Numbered from the stretch's first letter, positions 1-12,178 are shown. The stretch: 64,000 nucleotides of DNA from Taxillus chinensis (GCA_023512835.1 CM042087.1:19845260-19909259); one strand, 5' to 3'. Notes: generated from the letters alone by a model not told the origin. A program made the numbers and translations.

Positions 1-347
1 CAAATGTAAGATAGGTAGGAGATAATCAACATGAACTTGAACTAGAACATAAATCAAGAACAAGAGCCATAACCAGAGTAGTACAATCGATTGGGTGGTA
101 AACATTGTGACCCTAGATGTCTATACCAACCGCTCCCAACATTCCGATTTAATATCTTTTTGTTCAAAATATTTGCACAACAAACATCAATTGTCCAGAC
201 ATAAAATCAACTTGTTAGCTTAGTGCTTTCCCCGCTTAAGCATTAGCTACCTCCCTGTGGGTTCGACAACCGGAGTCTTAATACTCCATTTTATTACTTG
301 ACCAGTGCACTTGCTGCAAAACCTTCAGACATAATTTATGCGGGTCA
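1..347 (+). repeat. LTR-like tail of an unidentified retrotransposon
   Basis: This stretch has no ORF that resembles a protein. Around 250-315 it contains a CTCCCTGTGGGTTCGAC block followed by a stretch ending in GTGCACTTGCTG. In my experience that arrangement is common near the 3' ends of LTRs in other plant retrotransposon lineages. It joins abruptly at about 348 to gypsy pol sequence. It is most likely a fragment of another element that truncates A1 on its 5' side, but the assignment to a lineage is a guess. Confidence 0.35.
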
Positions 348-2016
348 TATACCCATGGGAAGGGTAATGTGGTGGCAGATGCTCTGAGTAGGAAGAGCAG
401 GGCCGTGGTGGCCCACTGTGCCATTAAAGAATGGGAGATGATGGGTCAGTTGGCAGCGATGAGGTTGCAAATGGTGACCAGTGAGGGGCGAGGGACCCTC
501 GGTGTTGTTGTCAATCCTCGAGTTGCAGCACAGGATCATAGAGGATCACGTGGGGGACATTGATTGTGAGGTCATCAGAGACAAGATTAGTGACGGGGCA
601 GGCATCTTCCATTGGACCGAGGATCGAGCATATATTGAGGTATAGGGGTAGCCTGATAGTTCCCACTTCTCTTCAGGAGGAGGTTCTTCGGGAATTTCAC
701 CAATCGAGGTTACTTGTACATCCTGGTGGGACCAAGATGTACCATGCCATGAGTGGCGGTATTGGTGGCCCGGCCTGAAGAAGGCCGTTGCTGATTTTGT
801 GAGGAGGTGTTTGACCTGTCGCCAGGTCAAGGCGAGCACTTGAGATCGGCTAGTGAGTTGCAGTCATTGCCCAGTTCCGAGTGGAAATGGGACCACGTAA
901 CCATGGATTTTGTAACTAGACTTCCTCGTTCCAGGGGACACGACACTATATGGGTGATTGTGGACCGATTGACCAAATCGGCACATTTTATTCTAATTTG
1001 GGAGACAAACCTAGTGAGGACTTTAAGACAGAGGTATATTGATGTTATTGTGTGGTTTCATGGAGTCCCATTGTCTATTGTATCCGATCGGGATACTAGG
1101 TTCACATGTCAATTTTGGAGATAGTTGCGGCGAGCTTTGGGTACCTAGGGTGAACCTCGACTACAACTTTTCATCCACAAACGGATGGTCGGTCGGAGCG
1201 GATGATTCGGACACTCGAGGACATCTTGTGTGCCTGTGTCCTAGATTTTGGAGGGTGTTGGGAGACTCACCTTCCTTTGGAGGAGTTCTCTTAGAACAAA
1301 AATTATCAGGCCACGATTGGGATGGCTCCGTATGAGGCGCTGTATGGGCGGCCTTGTAGATCACCTTTGTGTTGGGCACATATGGGAGGGATAGCGGTTC
1401 TCGGTCCCAATATGGTTCGAGCACCGAGATTGGGCCACTGATTCGAGAGCATATGTTGACGGCTGAGTAGGTAGAAGTCCTACGTGGATCGGAGGCGTCG
1501 ACCTTTGCGGTTTGAGGTGGGTGATCGTGTATTTTTTGCGGGTTTCGCCGCATTAAGGGCATCGAAAGTTTGGGCGTGATCCAAACTCCCCCCTTTTTCT
1601 AGGGCCCTTTGAGATTGTTGCCAGGGCATCGAAGGTTTGGGCGCGGATCCAAACTTTCCCCTCATTTTGTGGGGCCCTTTGAGATTGTTGCCACCATGGG
1701 TGTCAGTGGCTTATTGGTTAGCTTTACCATCGGAGTTGGCGCGAGTACATGATATCTTCCATGTTTCTCAATTGAGGCGATATTATCCAGATTCTTCTCA
1801 TGTGTTGGATTATAGTGAGATAGACTTGGGCGATGATGGTGCCGTTGTTGAAATGCCGGCACGGATTTTGGACAGCGGGACCAGGTCTTGCGGGGGAAGA
1901 CAATCCCACTGGTTTGGGTGTTATGGCGACACCGAGGCATGGAGGAGGAAATTTGGGAGAAAGAGAACCAGATGCGGGTTCTTCATCCTGAGCTGTTCAA
2001 GGACGATCAGTCCTGA
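348..2016 (+). pseudogene. Tekay-type gypsy pol remnant (A1): RNase H tail, integrase, chromodomain
   Basis: Translation in shifting frames gives the 3' half of a Ty3/gypsy polyprotein. The RNase H tail is NVVADALSRKSRAVVAHC at about 368. The integrase zinc-binding region (YHAM..., RRCLTCRQVKAEH) lies around 740-845, and the integrase core ([29 protein letters not shown]) around 880-1010. The C-terminal part reads FHVSQLRRYYPDSSHVLDY from about 1750. It is followed by a chromodomain-like stretch (PARILDS, then LHPELFKDDQS) that ends at a TGA at 2014-2016. The CHD terminus and the 2.4-kb LTR point to the Tekay/Del chromovirus clade. Several frameshifts and stops make it non-functional. Gag, protease and RT are missing from the window because the copy is truncated at about 348. 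Confidence 0.85.
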
Positions 2017-2308
2017 GGTGGGGAGGATGTGAGGGCCTTCCCTGAGGTATGCATTATGTTTTATGCATTTGTTTTGCATATGTTCTTTGAGATGTTGTTT
2101 AGCTTGTTGTTGTTAGCATCTTATGAGCCTTTTTGGCTTGTTGTGAGTTGTATTGCACCTATGTTGTTGGTGATCATGTTGATGATCATTTTTTTATGTC
2201 TTGTTGTTGTGCGGTGCTTGAGCTTGAATTTTGCCATGTCCTCTAGCGTCTTTTGGGCTTGGGCAAGTGTTTTATTTTCGAGGACAAAAAGTCCTAAGCT
2301 AGGGAGGA
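2017..2308 (+). other. A1 3' untranslated region with two polypurine tracts
   Basis: This is the non-coding segment between the pol stop and the LTR. It starts with a purine run (GGTGGGGAGGATG, 2017-2029) right after the stop. It ends with a second tract (AAGCTAGGGAGGA, 2296-2308) abutting the LTR. The second tract is preceded by TTTTCGAGGACAAAAAGTCC, which mirrors the pol terminus. The same duplicated arrangement occurs in element B1. The tract at the LTR border should be the plus-strand primer site. Confidence 0.7.
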
Positions 2309-4690
2309 TATAAAGAATCGTATTTGGGTAGGTTTGAGAGATAGCCATTCAATGGGAATACAACTATCTTGGGCGGTAGTATAGCCGTCGATGTGAGCAT
2401 TTTGATAGTACTTGGGCCCATTATTGACTTTCCCGATTGTTGATTGGGGTTTATAGGTTAACTTTACGTTTGTGCGGTCATTTGAGGGTGATAATATTTG
2501 TATAGTGTTGTGCTCGTTATTTCAAGCGTTTTGTCAATAATTTGACTCAATTTGGAGTTCGTGACCTCGGGGGGTCAATTATTGCTTTGGGAGGTCAAAT
2601 TTTTGGGTCAATAATTGATTGAAATATAAATATAATGAAAAGAAAGCGCTTTTCTCTTTAATTTCCAATTAGTTGGTGCGTCGTTTGAGAGAAGAGAGAG
2701 AGAGAGAGCTTGGAAGCTTGAAGCTCTTGGCGATTTTGGGCGATTCATGTGGCTCGCAAAGAATCATTCCAGGTAGGTGTCCTTATTAACTCCTTACCAC
2801 TTTGTTTCTTGGATATGCATGGATTTGTCATGGCATATGAAATTGAGCATGAACCCTAGGTTTTGGGGGGAAACCCAATTTTAGATTAGATCTAATGGTT
2901 TAACTTAAGATCTGTGCATAAGAATTGATTTATATCGTTTGGATATGTGTTTCGTGAAATTCAGGTTGTTTAATACGTATTTAATGAGGGTGTATAATTC
3001 AACAATGGAAACTGGGTTTAAATCTAGATTGATATATTTGAAATTATGTGTGTATTTTCATTGTTAAACGTGCAATTTAGAGGCATTTAAGACGTGTTTT
3101 TTCAGGTAGTGATATTATGGACTAAGTTATGAAACGTGTGTTTGTGAGCTAAGTGCTAGGGTTGTCCGGGCTGATTGAACAAAGAACAAGCAAAAACGAA
3201 GTGAATAGTGTCCTTAGGCGAACTTCTTGGTCGAAAAGTCGAAGACCCGAAGATTTGGGTCGAATGGTCGAAAATTTGGGTCAAAGGGTCAAACATCCAG
3301 AGGTCGAAGGGTCGAAGATCCGTAGTCGAAAGGTTGAAGATCCACGATCGAAGGTGAAGAGTCGAAGGTTGAAGGTTGAAGGTCGACCCTTGGAGTCTTG
3401 AGTAGTTAGCCCTGGACTTTCGAGCTAGTGTTCCGTAGCTTCGAGCTAGTCAAATCCCAGGACTAGACCATTTACATTGTATCCTTTAAGTGTCTCCACA
3501 TTTAATACTTAAGTTACAATATGAATAACGAAATACCCCCCTTTTGGATTCAAAGAAAAATACTAGAAAATTAAATTCCCACTCCTTCAAAATGTGAAAA
3601 TTGGGATTTAGTGTAAAATCTCCGAAAAACTCAAAGTTTTCGTAGAGGTGACTTTTTGGAAAGTGGGGTTAGACATCCCGGAAAAATCCCCAAAACTCAT
3701 ATTATCTTAGTTATGATATGGGGACCCAATGCCGGGACTTTTTATTTCAAGAAAACAAGCATTATGAGTATCTTCTTCCTTGATCAAAGGACGAGGATTG
3801 ATTTGTGAAGACTGGCCTTAGTTATAAAGGGAGTGTTGTGAATCTTAATGTCATACTGGTGTTGGTATGTTGCTTTGAGGATTTAGGGCTTGGAATCCAT
3901 GAGGTGTTTGTGTTCTCATTGTGAGGCAAGGTGGTGCTATGTGGTTGCTTGACAAGGTTAAGGCTTGGGTTGAGCCATTGAGGTCGTGGAGCTAGGGCCC
4001 TGAGTTCCATTGAGGTGTGAAAGATCCTTGTTGAGGATCGTGTTGAGCCGGTTGAGCATGTGAGCTATTGAGCTCGTGGAACAGTGGACTGAGTGCCCTA
4101 TGCTTTGGGATCCCGTGAAAGATCATGGACAAGCTGTCTTGTGTGGGATCCGGGGCCTCCTTGATGTTTGTTTGTATGCTTGAGTCCTGGATGATTGTAC
4201 ACATTATACGGTGCATGAGAGTACACTAACCATATAGTATAGACTTGTATGTTTGCATGATGTGGAGTATTAGGTTCACCTCTACCGAGTTCATAGCTCA
4301 CCCCTACTTGTTATTTACCCTTTTTAGGTGTGCCCGAGACTAGTGGAGGACTTTCTTCCAGGAGGTCGTGCCCACTACTTCAATGTATGATACAGTATTA
4401 TATTATGTATTATTTTGTGTGATATCCCGGACAAGGATCTGTGGAAAGTTGTATTACATACTATTTGTCATATGATGTTTGTATGACTGTTTGACGTATT
4501 GTGGGCATGTTGATGTATGGGAAAGTACAAGATTACCCTTGATGTATGACTATACAGGGTTGCATATTTGAGACAGCACTCGTGGTTTAGTCTTTATTGG
4601 TGCTAGCCACCTAACCCTTGACCTTTCAGGTGCAGGCAAGAGGAAGTCATGTTCCTAGTTCCGAGTACCTTGGAATTCGGGGGCATGACA
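2309..4690 (+). repeat. Family A gypsy LTR (3' LTR of A1)
   Basis: The LTR begins TATAAAGAATCG, where the copy at 51910 has TGTAAAGACTCG, and ends ...GGGCATGACA, for about 2.38 kb. It aligns along its whole length with the interrupted solo LTR A2 (51910-53447 plus 62214-63083). Inside are a TATA box at 2625, a GTAGGT splice-donor-like site at 2773, an array of TCGAAG-like motifs (about 3210-3400), and an acceptor-like TTTTTAG at 4321-4327. The sequence directly to the right (4691) is copia pol, so A1 inserted into element C4. The left target duplication is outside the window. Confidence 0.9.
2625..2635 (+). promoter_or_regulatory. TATA box of family A LTR
   Basis: TATAAATATAA lies about 320 bp into the LTR. 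The homologous site in A2 is TATAAATAGC at 52261-52270. The position fits the U3/R core promoter of an LTR retrotransposon. Confidence 0.6.
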
Positions 4691-6773
4691 TAGACAAAGT
4701 CTTAAAATTTAAGTGTGCGTAATGCTTGTGCCATAGCTAACTTTCTTCAGTTGATGCTTTAGTGAGGAAGCATACAGGACCAGAAGAATTATTTCTTAAG
4801 ATCACTGAATATATGTCCTTATCTCTTGATCCGGATAACTTAATATTTCCGGATAAGTTTTTCCTAACTGTGCAGGTATTGCACAGGAATGAAACAGTGA
4901 ATCCCTTGTCACATAAATCATTGACACTCAGTAGATTATGCTTCAAACCTTCGACTTGTGCAACTTTTGTAATTGATACACAGTAGTTAGTTAGAGTGCC
5001 ATACCCCACAGTCTTACCTTTGCTATTGTCACCATATGATATGGTTGGTCTTCGTTTGTCAGTGATGTCCACGAGCAGAGTCTTATCAGCAGTCATATGT
5101 CTGGAGCATCCACTATCGAGTATCCACTTGCTTTGATTTATCTTTGACTTCAAGTGGGCTGGGGATGAATTCCAGACATGCTCTTACAGGACAATAGATT
5201 AAACTTTTGGTGCCCAAACTTGTTTCGGGCGGTTAGGAGAAGTAGTAACAGAGTCAACGGTTCCAAATTTAGCTTTGTTAAGCTTTCCATTTTGACTTTA
5301 TTTTGTTAGTGTCAGTTGCTTCTTTTACTTGGGTTTTCTTGGGAGAGTTACTCCTTTGAGATTTAGACTTTAATTTGCTAGAAGAACCCTTTATGATAAA
5401 TTAATCTTTATTAATGGAAATTTGTTTACTTAACCAGTTGTCATATAGACTCCAACACTTATAATGATAATGACCTATTTCTCTATAGATGGAATAGACA
5501 CTATGATGCAGAGTAGAAACAAGGGATACAGGTTTCTTTGGTTGAACAGTTTTTTTTACTATGTTCCCTATGGCCTAATCCTTTGCAATTGGGTGACGCG
5601 CTCTTGGCCCTAGATGCGTCAGCCTTAGCTTTTCCTTTCTTTCTGGGTGCTACAGTTTCGGCTTTAACTACAGCAGCCTTCCCTTCATCTTTAGGTACGA
5701 GTGCTATTACTTTGGGATTAGCAATAACAGCCTTACTTCCACTGTCGTAAACTATGGTGCCACCTGAAACAAATCCATCCAATGGTTTAGATGTACTAAC
5801 AGGATAGAGGTTGGTGATTTTGGGAGTGAAATCTGACGGACACTCAGTGACAGACGTGGAAGTAGGCTAAGCTGGGTTTGACTCGAGTATCATCCGGATC
5901 AGTCCTAAATGTAGAGGCTATTTCCCCCGATTTTAGCCACTTACGATTTATTTCCTTTTCCTTTTCAAGCTCATTTTCGAGTCTTTTAAGATTTATAGTT
6001 AGGTCATTGATGTTTGTATTAAGCAAGTGATTTTCAGCTCTCAGATCGTGATACCAAGCCTCTTTACTCCTAAAGTCAGCTGTCTTTTTTAAGATTGGAA
6101 ATAGTGAATTCAGGATGCTTAGCCTGACCACTCATGTCTTGATACATTTGAGTAATTATTAATCTCTCATTCTTTTCATGATCATGTTCAGCAATAAGAG
6201 ATTCTAATCTACTCATGAGCTCAAAGATAGAAGATTGTGTTTAAAGCTTTCAAAGTCCTGTCTGAGAGCACAAATAACGTTTTGCATTTGGGACTAACTT
6301 CCCTCATAGAGGATTGTTAGTTTATTCCATATAGCTTTTGCTGTTGTGCAGCCCTGGACGTCTGTGAAAGCTTTGGAATCCAAAGATGATGTAACATAGG
6401 CTAGAGCCTTTTCGTTTGCGTACTGCTAGGCTCTTTCCTCATTAGTGAGTTCAGCGTCAGTCTTTGGCTTTCTTACTCCATTGCCTCCAATAGTCATCGA
6501 AATAGGATTCTCCTGATGAAGATAGGGCCACATGAGATGATCATGGCGCATCATGAACATGCGCATGCGAGATTTCCACTGGGAGAAAAGCTCGGGTGTG
6601 ACTTTTGGCTGTTTGGTAAGAGTGAATCCAGAACTCCGTTGTTGGGGAGCAGCAGTGGTTTAAGCACTTGTGCTCAGATTGACATTTTCACTGCCACTGC
6701 GGTTGGGGATGAGCTCTTGAGCACCTCCAGAGTTGAGGCGATCATTGAACAGCATGCTGCTTTCTTCGGCCAT
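4691..6773 (-). pseudogene. SIRE-type copia gag-protease remnant (C4)
   Basis: On the minus strand a gag homologue starts at 6773 (MAEESSMLFN..., matching C1 gag at 20346). It continues through a coiled-coil-like stretch (ENELEKEKEINRKW, near 5950) and a basic Lys/Ala-rich part near 5650. A UAA stop follows APKV at 5199-5201. Pol then resumes with the aspartic protease motif WILDSGCSRHMT near 5110-5140 and the GAG-pre-integrase sequence, until pol is cut at 4691 by the family A LTR. Compared with C1, about 0.7 kb of gag including the first zinc knuckle is missing; the junction is near 6230-6250. Multiple stops are present, so it is dead. Confidence 0.85.
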
Positions 6774-6838
6774 TTGAGTATTGAGAGAGAGAGAGAGAGA
6801 GAGGGGGGGGGGATCTCTACGTTGAGCAGGTAGAACTT

Positions 6839-6850
6839 GCTCTAATACCA
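6839..6850 (-). other. C4 primer-binding site
   Basis: Read on the minus strand this is TGGTATTAGAGC, two bases from the LTR border. It is complementary to the 3' end of plant initiator tRNA-Met with one mismatch to the usual TGGTATCAGAGC. Its orientation shows that the LTR to its right is the 5' LTR of a minus-strand element. Confidence 0.8.
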
Positions 6851-6852
6851 CT

Positions 6853-8287
6853 TGTTGGTCCTGAGAAGCCTAGAGGGGGGTAAATAGGCTTTTCAAAAAC
6901 TCCTCACTCTTTTTGGCACAACACTTATTCTGGTTAAAGATAAAATCAATGCAGAAGACAACTAGATAGTGAAAGTAATTTGTATTATTATCACTAGATA
7001 ATTACAACAAATTGTAGTAGATTAAAGCTGAGTACAAGCTTTTGGATCTACTGAAAGTGTATCTCTCTTTTGTTTACAATAGCACTCTGCTTTATAGTTT
7101 TTTATGCACACACTAGCCAAAAATGAAATCCTCTAAGCTCTTTCACAAGTACACACACTCATGAAAATATACAAGACTTAGTATATATAGACATCCCTAG
7201 GAAACATTCTTGGAATAAGATTTTCCGAGCAGTGCGTAGCATTGAAGACTTCTCAAAAGATATATAGATGTGGATCTAGACATCAAGATGTTGGAAGTAT
7301 AAGCGTATTGAATTGCTTCGCATGATTCCAATTGCATTAAAGGCTTTGTCCACGCATCTTAGCGATCCACGTGTAATATGATAAATGTTCAACGGATCTT
7401 TCTTATATCGGGACACAGTGAGCTGATGGCTTTGAATGCGGAGATGATTAATTGGAGCAGTGTTGTCTTAGTCTGTTGAAAGGTTCCTTACTCCGTGTTT
7501 ATGAAGCTCAGATCCTTACTCCGTGTTAGTGGTTTCTTACTCGGTGTCAGTTTGATACTTGAATCCTTATTCCGTGTCAGCACTTCCTTACTTAGTGTGA
7601 ACGAAAGATTCGGAAGGCTTACTCCGTGTCAGCACTTTCTTACTCCACTTAAGTAAAGGTTCGGATGGCTTACTCTGTGTCAGTGCTTCCTTACTCCGCT
7701 TGAGTAAAGGTTCAGATACCTTACTCCGCTTGAGTAAAGGTTTAGATACCTTACTCCGCTTCTCTTTTCGTTACTCTGTGCAAACGAAAGACTCGGGTCC
7801 TTATTCCGCACAAGTCCTTCCTTACTCCGCGCGAATGACAAACTCATATTCTTATTTCGCACAAGTCCTTCCTTACTCCGCACGAATAACAGACTCGAAT
7901 TCCATACTCCGTGTCTTCTTACCCTTAGTCTGTATGAATGAAAGACTTAGCTCCTTATTCCGCAATTTCTCTCTTACTTCGGGCAAGTTGTAGACTAAGA
8001 TTCTAAGGCTAAGGCTGTTTAAGTGAAAAACTCGGATTCCTTAGTCCATATTTTTAAGTGATTAGTCCATGCTAATAATTCTTACTTCGTTATTTACCAA
8101 GCTGATTGACGACACTCACGCTGGTCTGGATCAGGATTTTGTATCCTAACCTTAACTTTGTTCTCACGAGTGAAGATCCAGATTAACACTTGTCTTCTGC
8201 AACATATTAGAAATTACATTGAAGCATCTCAAACCAAAATACATAGGGTTTTATCAGCATCATCCAAATTCTAGGTTTGATCCAACA
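6853..8287 (-). repeat. Family C copia LTR (5' LTR of C4)
   Basis: The termini on the plus strand are TGTTGGTCC...GATCCAACA, which read TGTTGGATC...GGACCAACA in element orientation, for about 1435 bp. It matches the C1, C2 and C3 LTRs, including the many dispersed copies of a motif close to CGGAGTAAGGA (seen here as its reverse complement, TCCTTACTCCG). It inserted into gypsy LTR F1, whose sequence resumes at 8288. The second target duplication lies outside the window. Confidence 0.88.
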
Positions 8288-9984
8288 AAAGGGTTGAAGG
8301 TCGAGGGGCCGGAGATCAAGGGTCAAAGGGTCAGAGGTCAAGGCATGAAGATCGAAGACTATGGGTCAAGTTCGAAGGTAGAAGACTCAGAGGTTAACTG
8401 TTGAAGACTCGAAGGTCAATGGGTCGATAGTCAAAGACTTTGGGCTTTCAAGTCTTCGAGTCTAGGTAAACCGTCGAAGACTCGAAGGTTACCCTTTCAC
8501 CCCCACCCAAAATGCCAAAATGGATGAACTTTGGGGGATATTTTGGGAAGCCCCATATTTTCCTAAATAGTCATTTTGGAAAATCTTGCATGGTCATATT
8601 TTCAGGCCATTTGACCAAGGGCATTGACCATCTTTTGGCAAGTTTGAAGTCGACGAAAATTGTTTAAAGTCGACAAAAATTGTTTTGGCTATAACTTCTT
8701 CATTTTAAGTCGGAATTGAGCACAGTTAAGGGCATTAGTGTCCAAATTTCTTACCCTATCATCTGGTGTTGTCCTTGCCGCACTTCAGTGTTTTGTAGCA
8801 GAGGTTCTCAATTTCGGGCTTCTCTGTTCGTGTCATAGTGTATCCATCTTGCACAAATTGGTTTAACATCAACTCCAAACCTAGGACTAACTCCTTGGTA
8901 GTGGGGGATCTTAATGGACCTACTCAACAAGATATATATGATGGGCAAATACATATAAAATGGAGTTAGTATGTCCAACCCGAACAAAATGGGGTCCAAC
9001 AATAGTGATCATGTGAGATATGATCAACTAAATTTAGGTTGACCAAGGCATGTTTTAAGCCATTTTGAGCCAGCAATTTTTCTGTGGTTTCTTCGGGGTT
9101 TGGTCCCCATGCTTTGTGGATAGCCCAGTAGGGAGATTTAGCGTTGTAATCCTGTGAGTTTGAAGAGATTAACAAGTCTAGCTTGTCTTATTATTTTGTA
9201 TGTATATCTTGTTTGTTTTCACATGTTTAGAATGTACATGAGATGTCATAAATGTTGTGAATGATCTGCTTATATGTGGTAACGACATGAAATGCTATGA
9301 TTGCGTGAATTATGATACTTAGTAGTCACATGAGCCTGCGAGGCTACCTTGATAAACCCAGGATGCTATTGTTGAGGGACTGGGAGGCGAGATTTGTTTA
9401 GAGCCTAAGAGGCTACTGTGCCTGAAAGGCAAGGTCGTGCCTGTGGGGCAATATTATGCCTAGGAGGCAACATAGTGCCAGAGGGGCAATGTTTGGGATC
9501 ACCTAGGAGGCTTGCTTTATCTTTTAATGTGTGAGTATATAATAGAGTGGTGATGTACATGTGAAATGACACGAGCACATACACTTTACAAATTGATAAA
9601 GTTTGAGTTGGGATGGGTCAGGGAGACATGATCCCTACTGAGCTGTGGTTGCTCACCCCTCCTATTGTGTTTGTCTTTGTTTGTTCCAGATACTTACATG
9701 ACTTAGGAGGTTCACCATAGGTGAAGATCTTGTGTGTATTTGTTTGTTTTGTTGAATTGTATAACTATGATGTAACCCCATAAGGGAAAAACATGTATGT
9801 ATGGTCTTTGTACTGTGGATTGAAATGAGATTTTTGTATTCGTGTGTTATATGTGTGATATGATTTAGGGACAGCACCGGTGCTAAGATCCTTTTCTCGG
9901 TGTTATCACCAACCCTTGTCCCTTAGGGTATGGGCATGGGGATTCATTAATCGATTTCTGCGGGTCAAAAATTCAGGTCTTGAC
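8288..9984 (+). repeat. Family F gypsy LTR, 5'-truncated (F1)
   Basis: The sequence ends ...CAGGTCTTGACA and carries gypsy LTR hallmarks. These are a GTCGAAG/GGTCAAGG-rich stretch (8290-8480) and GCCTGNNAGGC-type short repeats (9380-9520). A GCTCACCCCTCC branch-like block with an acceptor-like TTCCAG lies at 9648-9689. It resembles the fragment at 32033-33289. Its 5' part was separated by the insertion of C4. No coding sequence is present; the short ORFs in it are chance. Confidence 0.7.
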
Positions 9985-10108
9985 AATTCTTGTCTGATTT
10001 GAGGCTCCTAATGTCAAGTTCGTTGAATCATCTTAGGTCTATTTGTTAGCTCATTATCACAACCATACTCTTTTGTTTGCTTCTCATTTATCAAAGAATC
10101 ATAGTCAA
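9985..10108 (+). repeat. Copia LTR remnant, left half
   Basis: This segment and 12081-12178 form one continuous piece once the B2 solo LTR and one GTCAA are removed. It resembles the 3' part of the LTR-like unit at 37703-39429 (shared TGTCTGAT... and CATTATCAC stretches). Confidence 0.5.
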
Positions 10109-12080
10109 TGTCATGCCCCGGATTTCCAACCCGAGGAAACCGGTACGTGACTCCCCTTTTACCCACATGGAGGGCAAAGGGGTTAGGGTGTAAACCCCGA
10201 ATATAACATTTTAAACATCCACAACACATTCAAGAAAGTAATGTTCATAAAGCGATCCACAATCCAAACCAGTCTTTATTACAACAAAATCCTCTTTTCA
10301 ATCCATCCCCACTGGGGTTACATCAATTCCCATAAAAATAACATAAATGGAAGACAATAAAGTAAATAAGGTCTTCCACCTTGGGGTCCCACCTAACGCC
10401 TGTATGTTCCTGAAAGAAAACACAACATAGAGGGAGGGGTGAGCAACCACAGCTCACTAGGGATCATGTCTCCCCAAGCCATCCCATGCTCCTAGCGTCT
10501 ACATGAGGGTGTGTACAGGTGCAGTGTAGTGACAATAAGATATAAACAGGTTGTGTTCCACAATCACATGGCACACACATATCCACAGCCATACAGGCTT
10601 AGCCATATAGGCTAACATATCCACAGCCTCTCAGGCTTAGCCACATGGGCTAACAGTTCCACAGCCTCTCAGGCTTAGCCACACGGGCTAACATATCCAT
10701 GGCCATATAGGCTTAGCCACACGGGCTAACAGTTCCACGGCCGCTCAGGCTTAGCCACACGGGCTAACAGTTCCAGTCCCGGGCTTCCACAGCCACCGGG
10801 TTCCACAAACACAGCATACAAGGTCACACAGGCATTAAACCAAACACGTAGCATACACACTTTCACAGGCATAATACCAAACACGTAGTATACACACTTT
10901 CACAGGCATAATACCAAACACTTAGTTCGCACAGCCAATCAAGCATAAAATCAAACACCTGGCATGCAGAGTCTCACAGGTATTTTACCCTAACGCTTGA
11001 CATGCATACATTCACAAACCCACAAACCCAGCCACACAAGCATATTATCAAACACCTACTAGGCATATTCACACAGGCATTTTATCGAACACTTAATATG
11101 CACTCACCATCCAACACCAGAAAACATCAAAAACCGCCATTGAAGGCCAACATTCATATAAGAGGTCACACCTATATGAATTTACATATAAATAGTATAA
11201 CAATAACAACAGAAGCTCTATAAATCCTCTACACAGGGCCTAACCCCAGAACAGATCAGGTGAGATAGAACCCCTACCTTAAAGAAGATCTTCCTTGCTC
11301 CCGCGCTAAACGCCGTCCTCCCCACGCAAGATGCTCCGACAGCAACCAGCAACTCCCCTTCCTTTTCTCTCTCTCTAGCTCTCTCTCTCCTTACAACGGC
11401 TGCAGCAGCTGAAGAGAACCCTAAACCTAAAACAAGGAGTCTCCTCATCCTTATATAGACCTCCCACTATCAAAACGACGTAGTTTTGATTAAGTGAAAC
11501 CCAGGATCAAAACGACGTAGTTTTGATTACACAAGCTACCACCTTCTCGCTTCCATACACGCCAAAATATCCACAATTCCAACATGGTCCTTTGGGGAAA
11601 AATCATTAGAATGACAAAACCAAGGTAACCACGCAAAAACATGTTTGCACGCCATTTTGAATGCCAATTCCCCAATTGGCGTGCAGCTCCAAATGCACTC
11701 AAACTTCACCCCAAGCCTCCTTGCATCTTGTAGAGGCCTGAGAAGCAAAAATATGCTTGTACGTGAAATCGGTGAATTCACGTGCAGCTCCAAATGCTCT
11801 GAAATTTCTGTGGTAGATAGAGGACCTCATTCTAAGCAACTTTTGTTCTTGCATGCCAATTGTTTGAGGCCATCTACTATATCAAAAGTGAGCTCCAAAA
11901 TCTGCCAAAACAGCTTAAAACCGCATGTATATACATAACATCTTCCTAGGGCATAAATTTACATTATCACTTGTCACATGCACCTCCCAAAAGTCCCCTC
12001 TTGGGCTCATCTCTTACCTCAAACTTGTGCACCAACATCTAAGGTGTTTGTGGTTAACTTCTTACACACGGGTCATTACA
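10109..12080 (-). repeat. Solo LTR of family B gypsy (B2), minus strand
   Basis: The plus strand reads TGTCATGCC...GGGTCATTACA, the reverse complement of the B1 LTR ends, for about 1972 bp. A perfect 5-bp target duplication GTCAA (10104-10108 and 12081-12085) flanks it and no internal domain is present, so it is a solo LTR left by LTR-LTR recombination. It holds two copies of the AAAACGACGTAGTTTTG palindrome (about 11475 and 11508) where B1 LTRs have five and four. It has one copy of the CCCGGG-containing 36-bp unit (about 10770). It also contains a run of about 37-bp repeats (10590-10790) with a GCCTCTCAGGC core. The reverse TATA is at 11449-11457. Confidence 0.93.
11449..11457 (-). promoter_or_regulatory. 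TATA box of B2 LTR
   Basis: TATATAAGG on the minus strand lies just downstream of the palindrome repeats, as in B1. In the same LTR a donor-like AAGGTAGGGG (near 11275) and an acceptor-like TTTCTTTCAGG (near 10412) are visible on the minus strand. Confidence 0.55.
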
Positions 12081-12178
12081 GTCAAACTCTCTGTAAATTT
12101 CTTTAATCTTAGCTTCCGCGAAAATAGTCTGTTTACCCCCCCCCCCCCCCTCTCTCTAAACTCACTTTGAGACCTACA
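12081..12178 (+). repeat. Copia LTR remnant, right half
   Basis: It starts with the duplicated GTCAA and includes a poly-C run (12138-12150). It ends CTCACTTTGAGACCTACA, almost the same terminus as the unit ending at 39429 (CTCACTTTGGGACCTACA). Confidence 0.5.

Noticed and set aside
2029..2313. 94-codon hydrophobic ORF after A1 pol
   Set aside because: It is T/G-rich untranslated sequence next to the polypurine tract; B1's equivalent region is not open in the same way.
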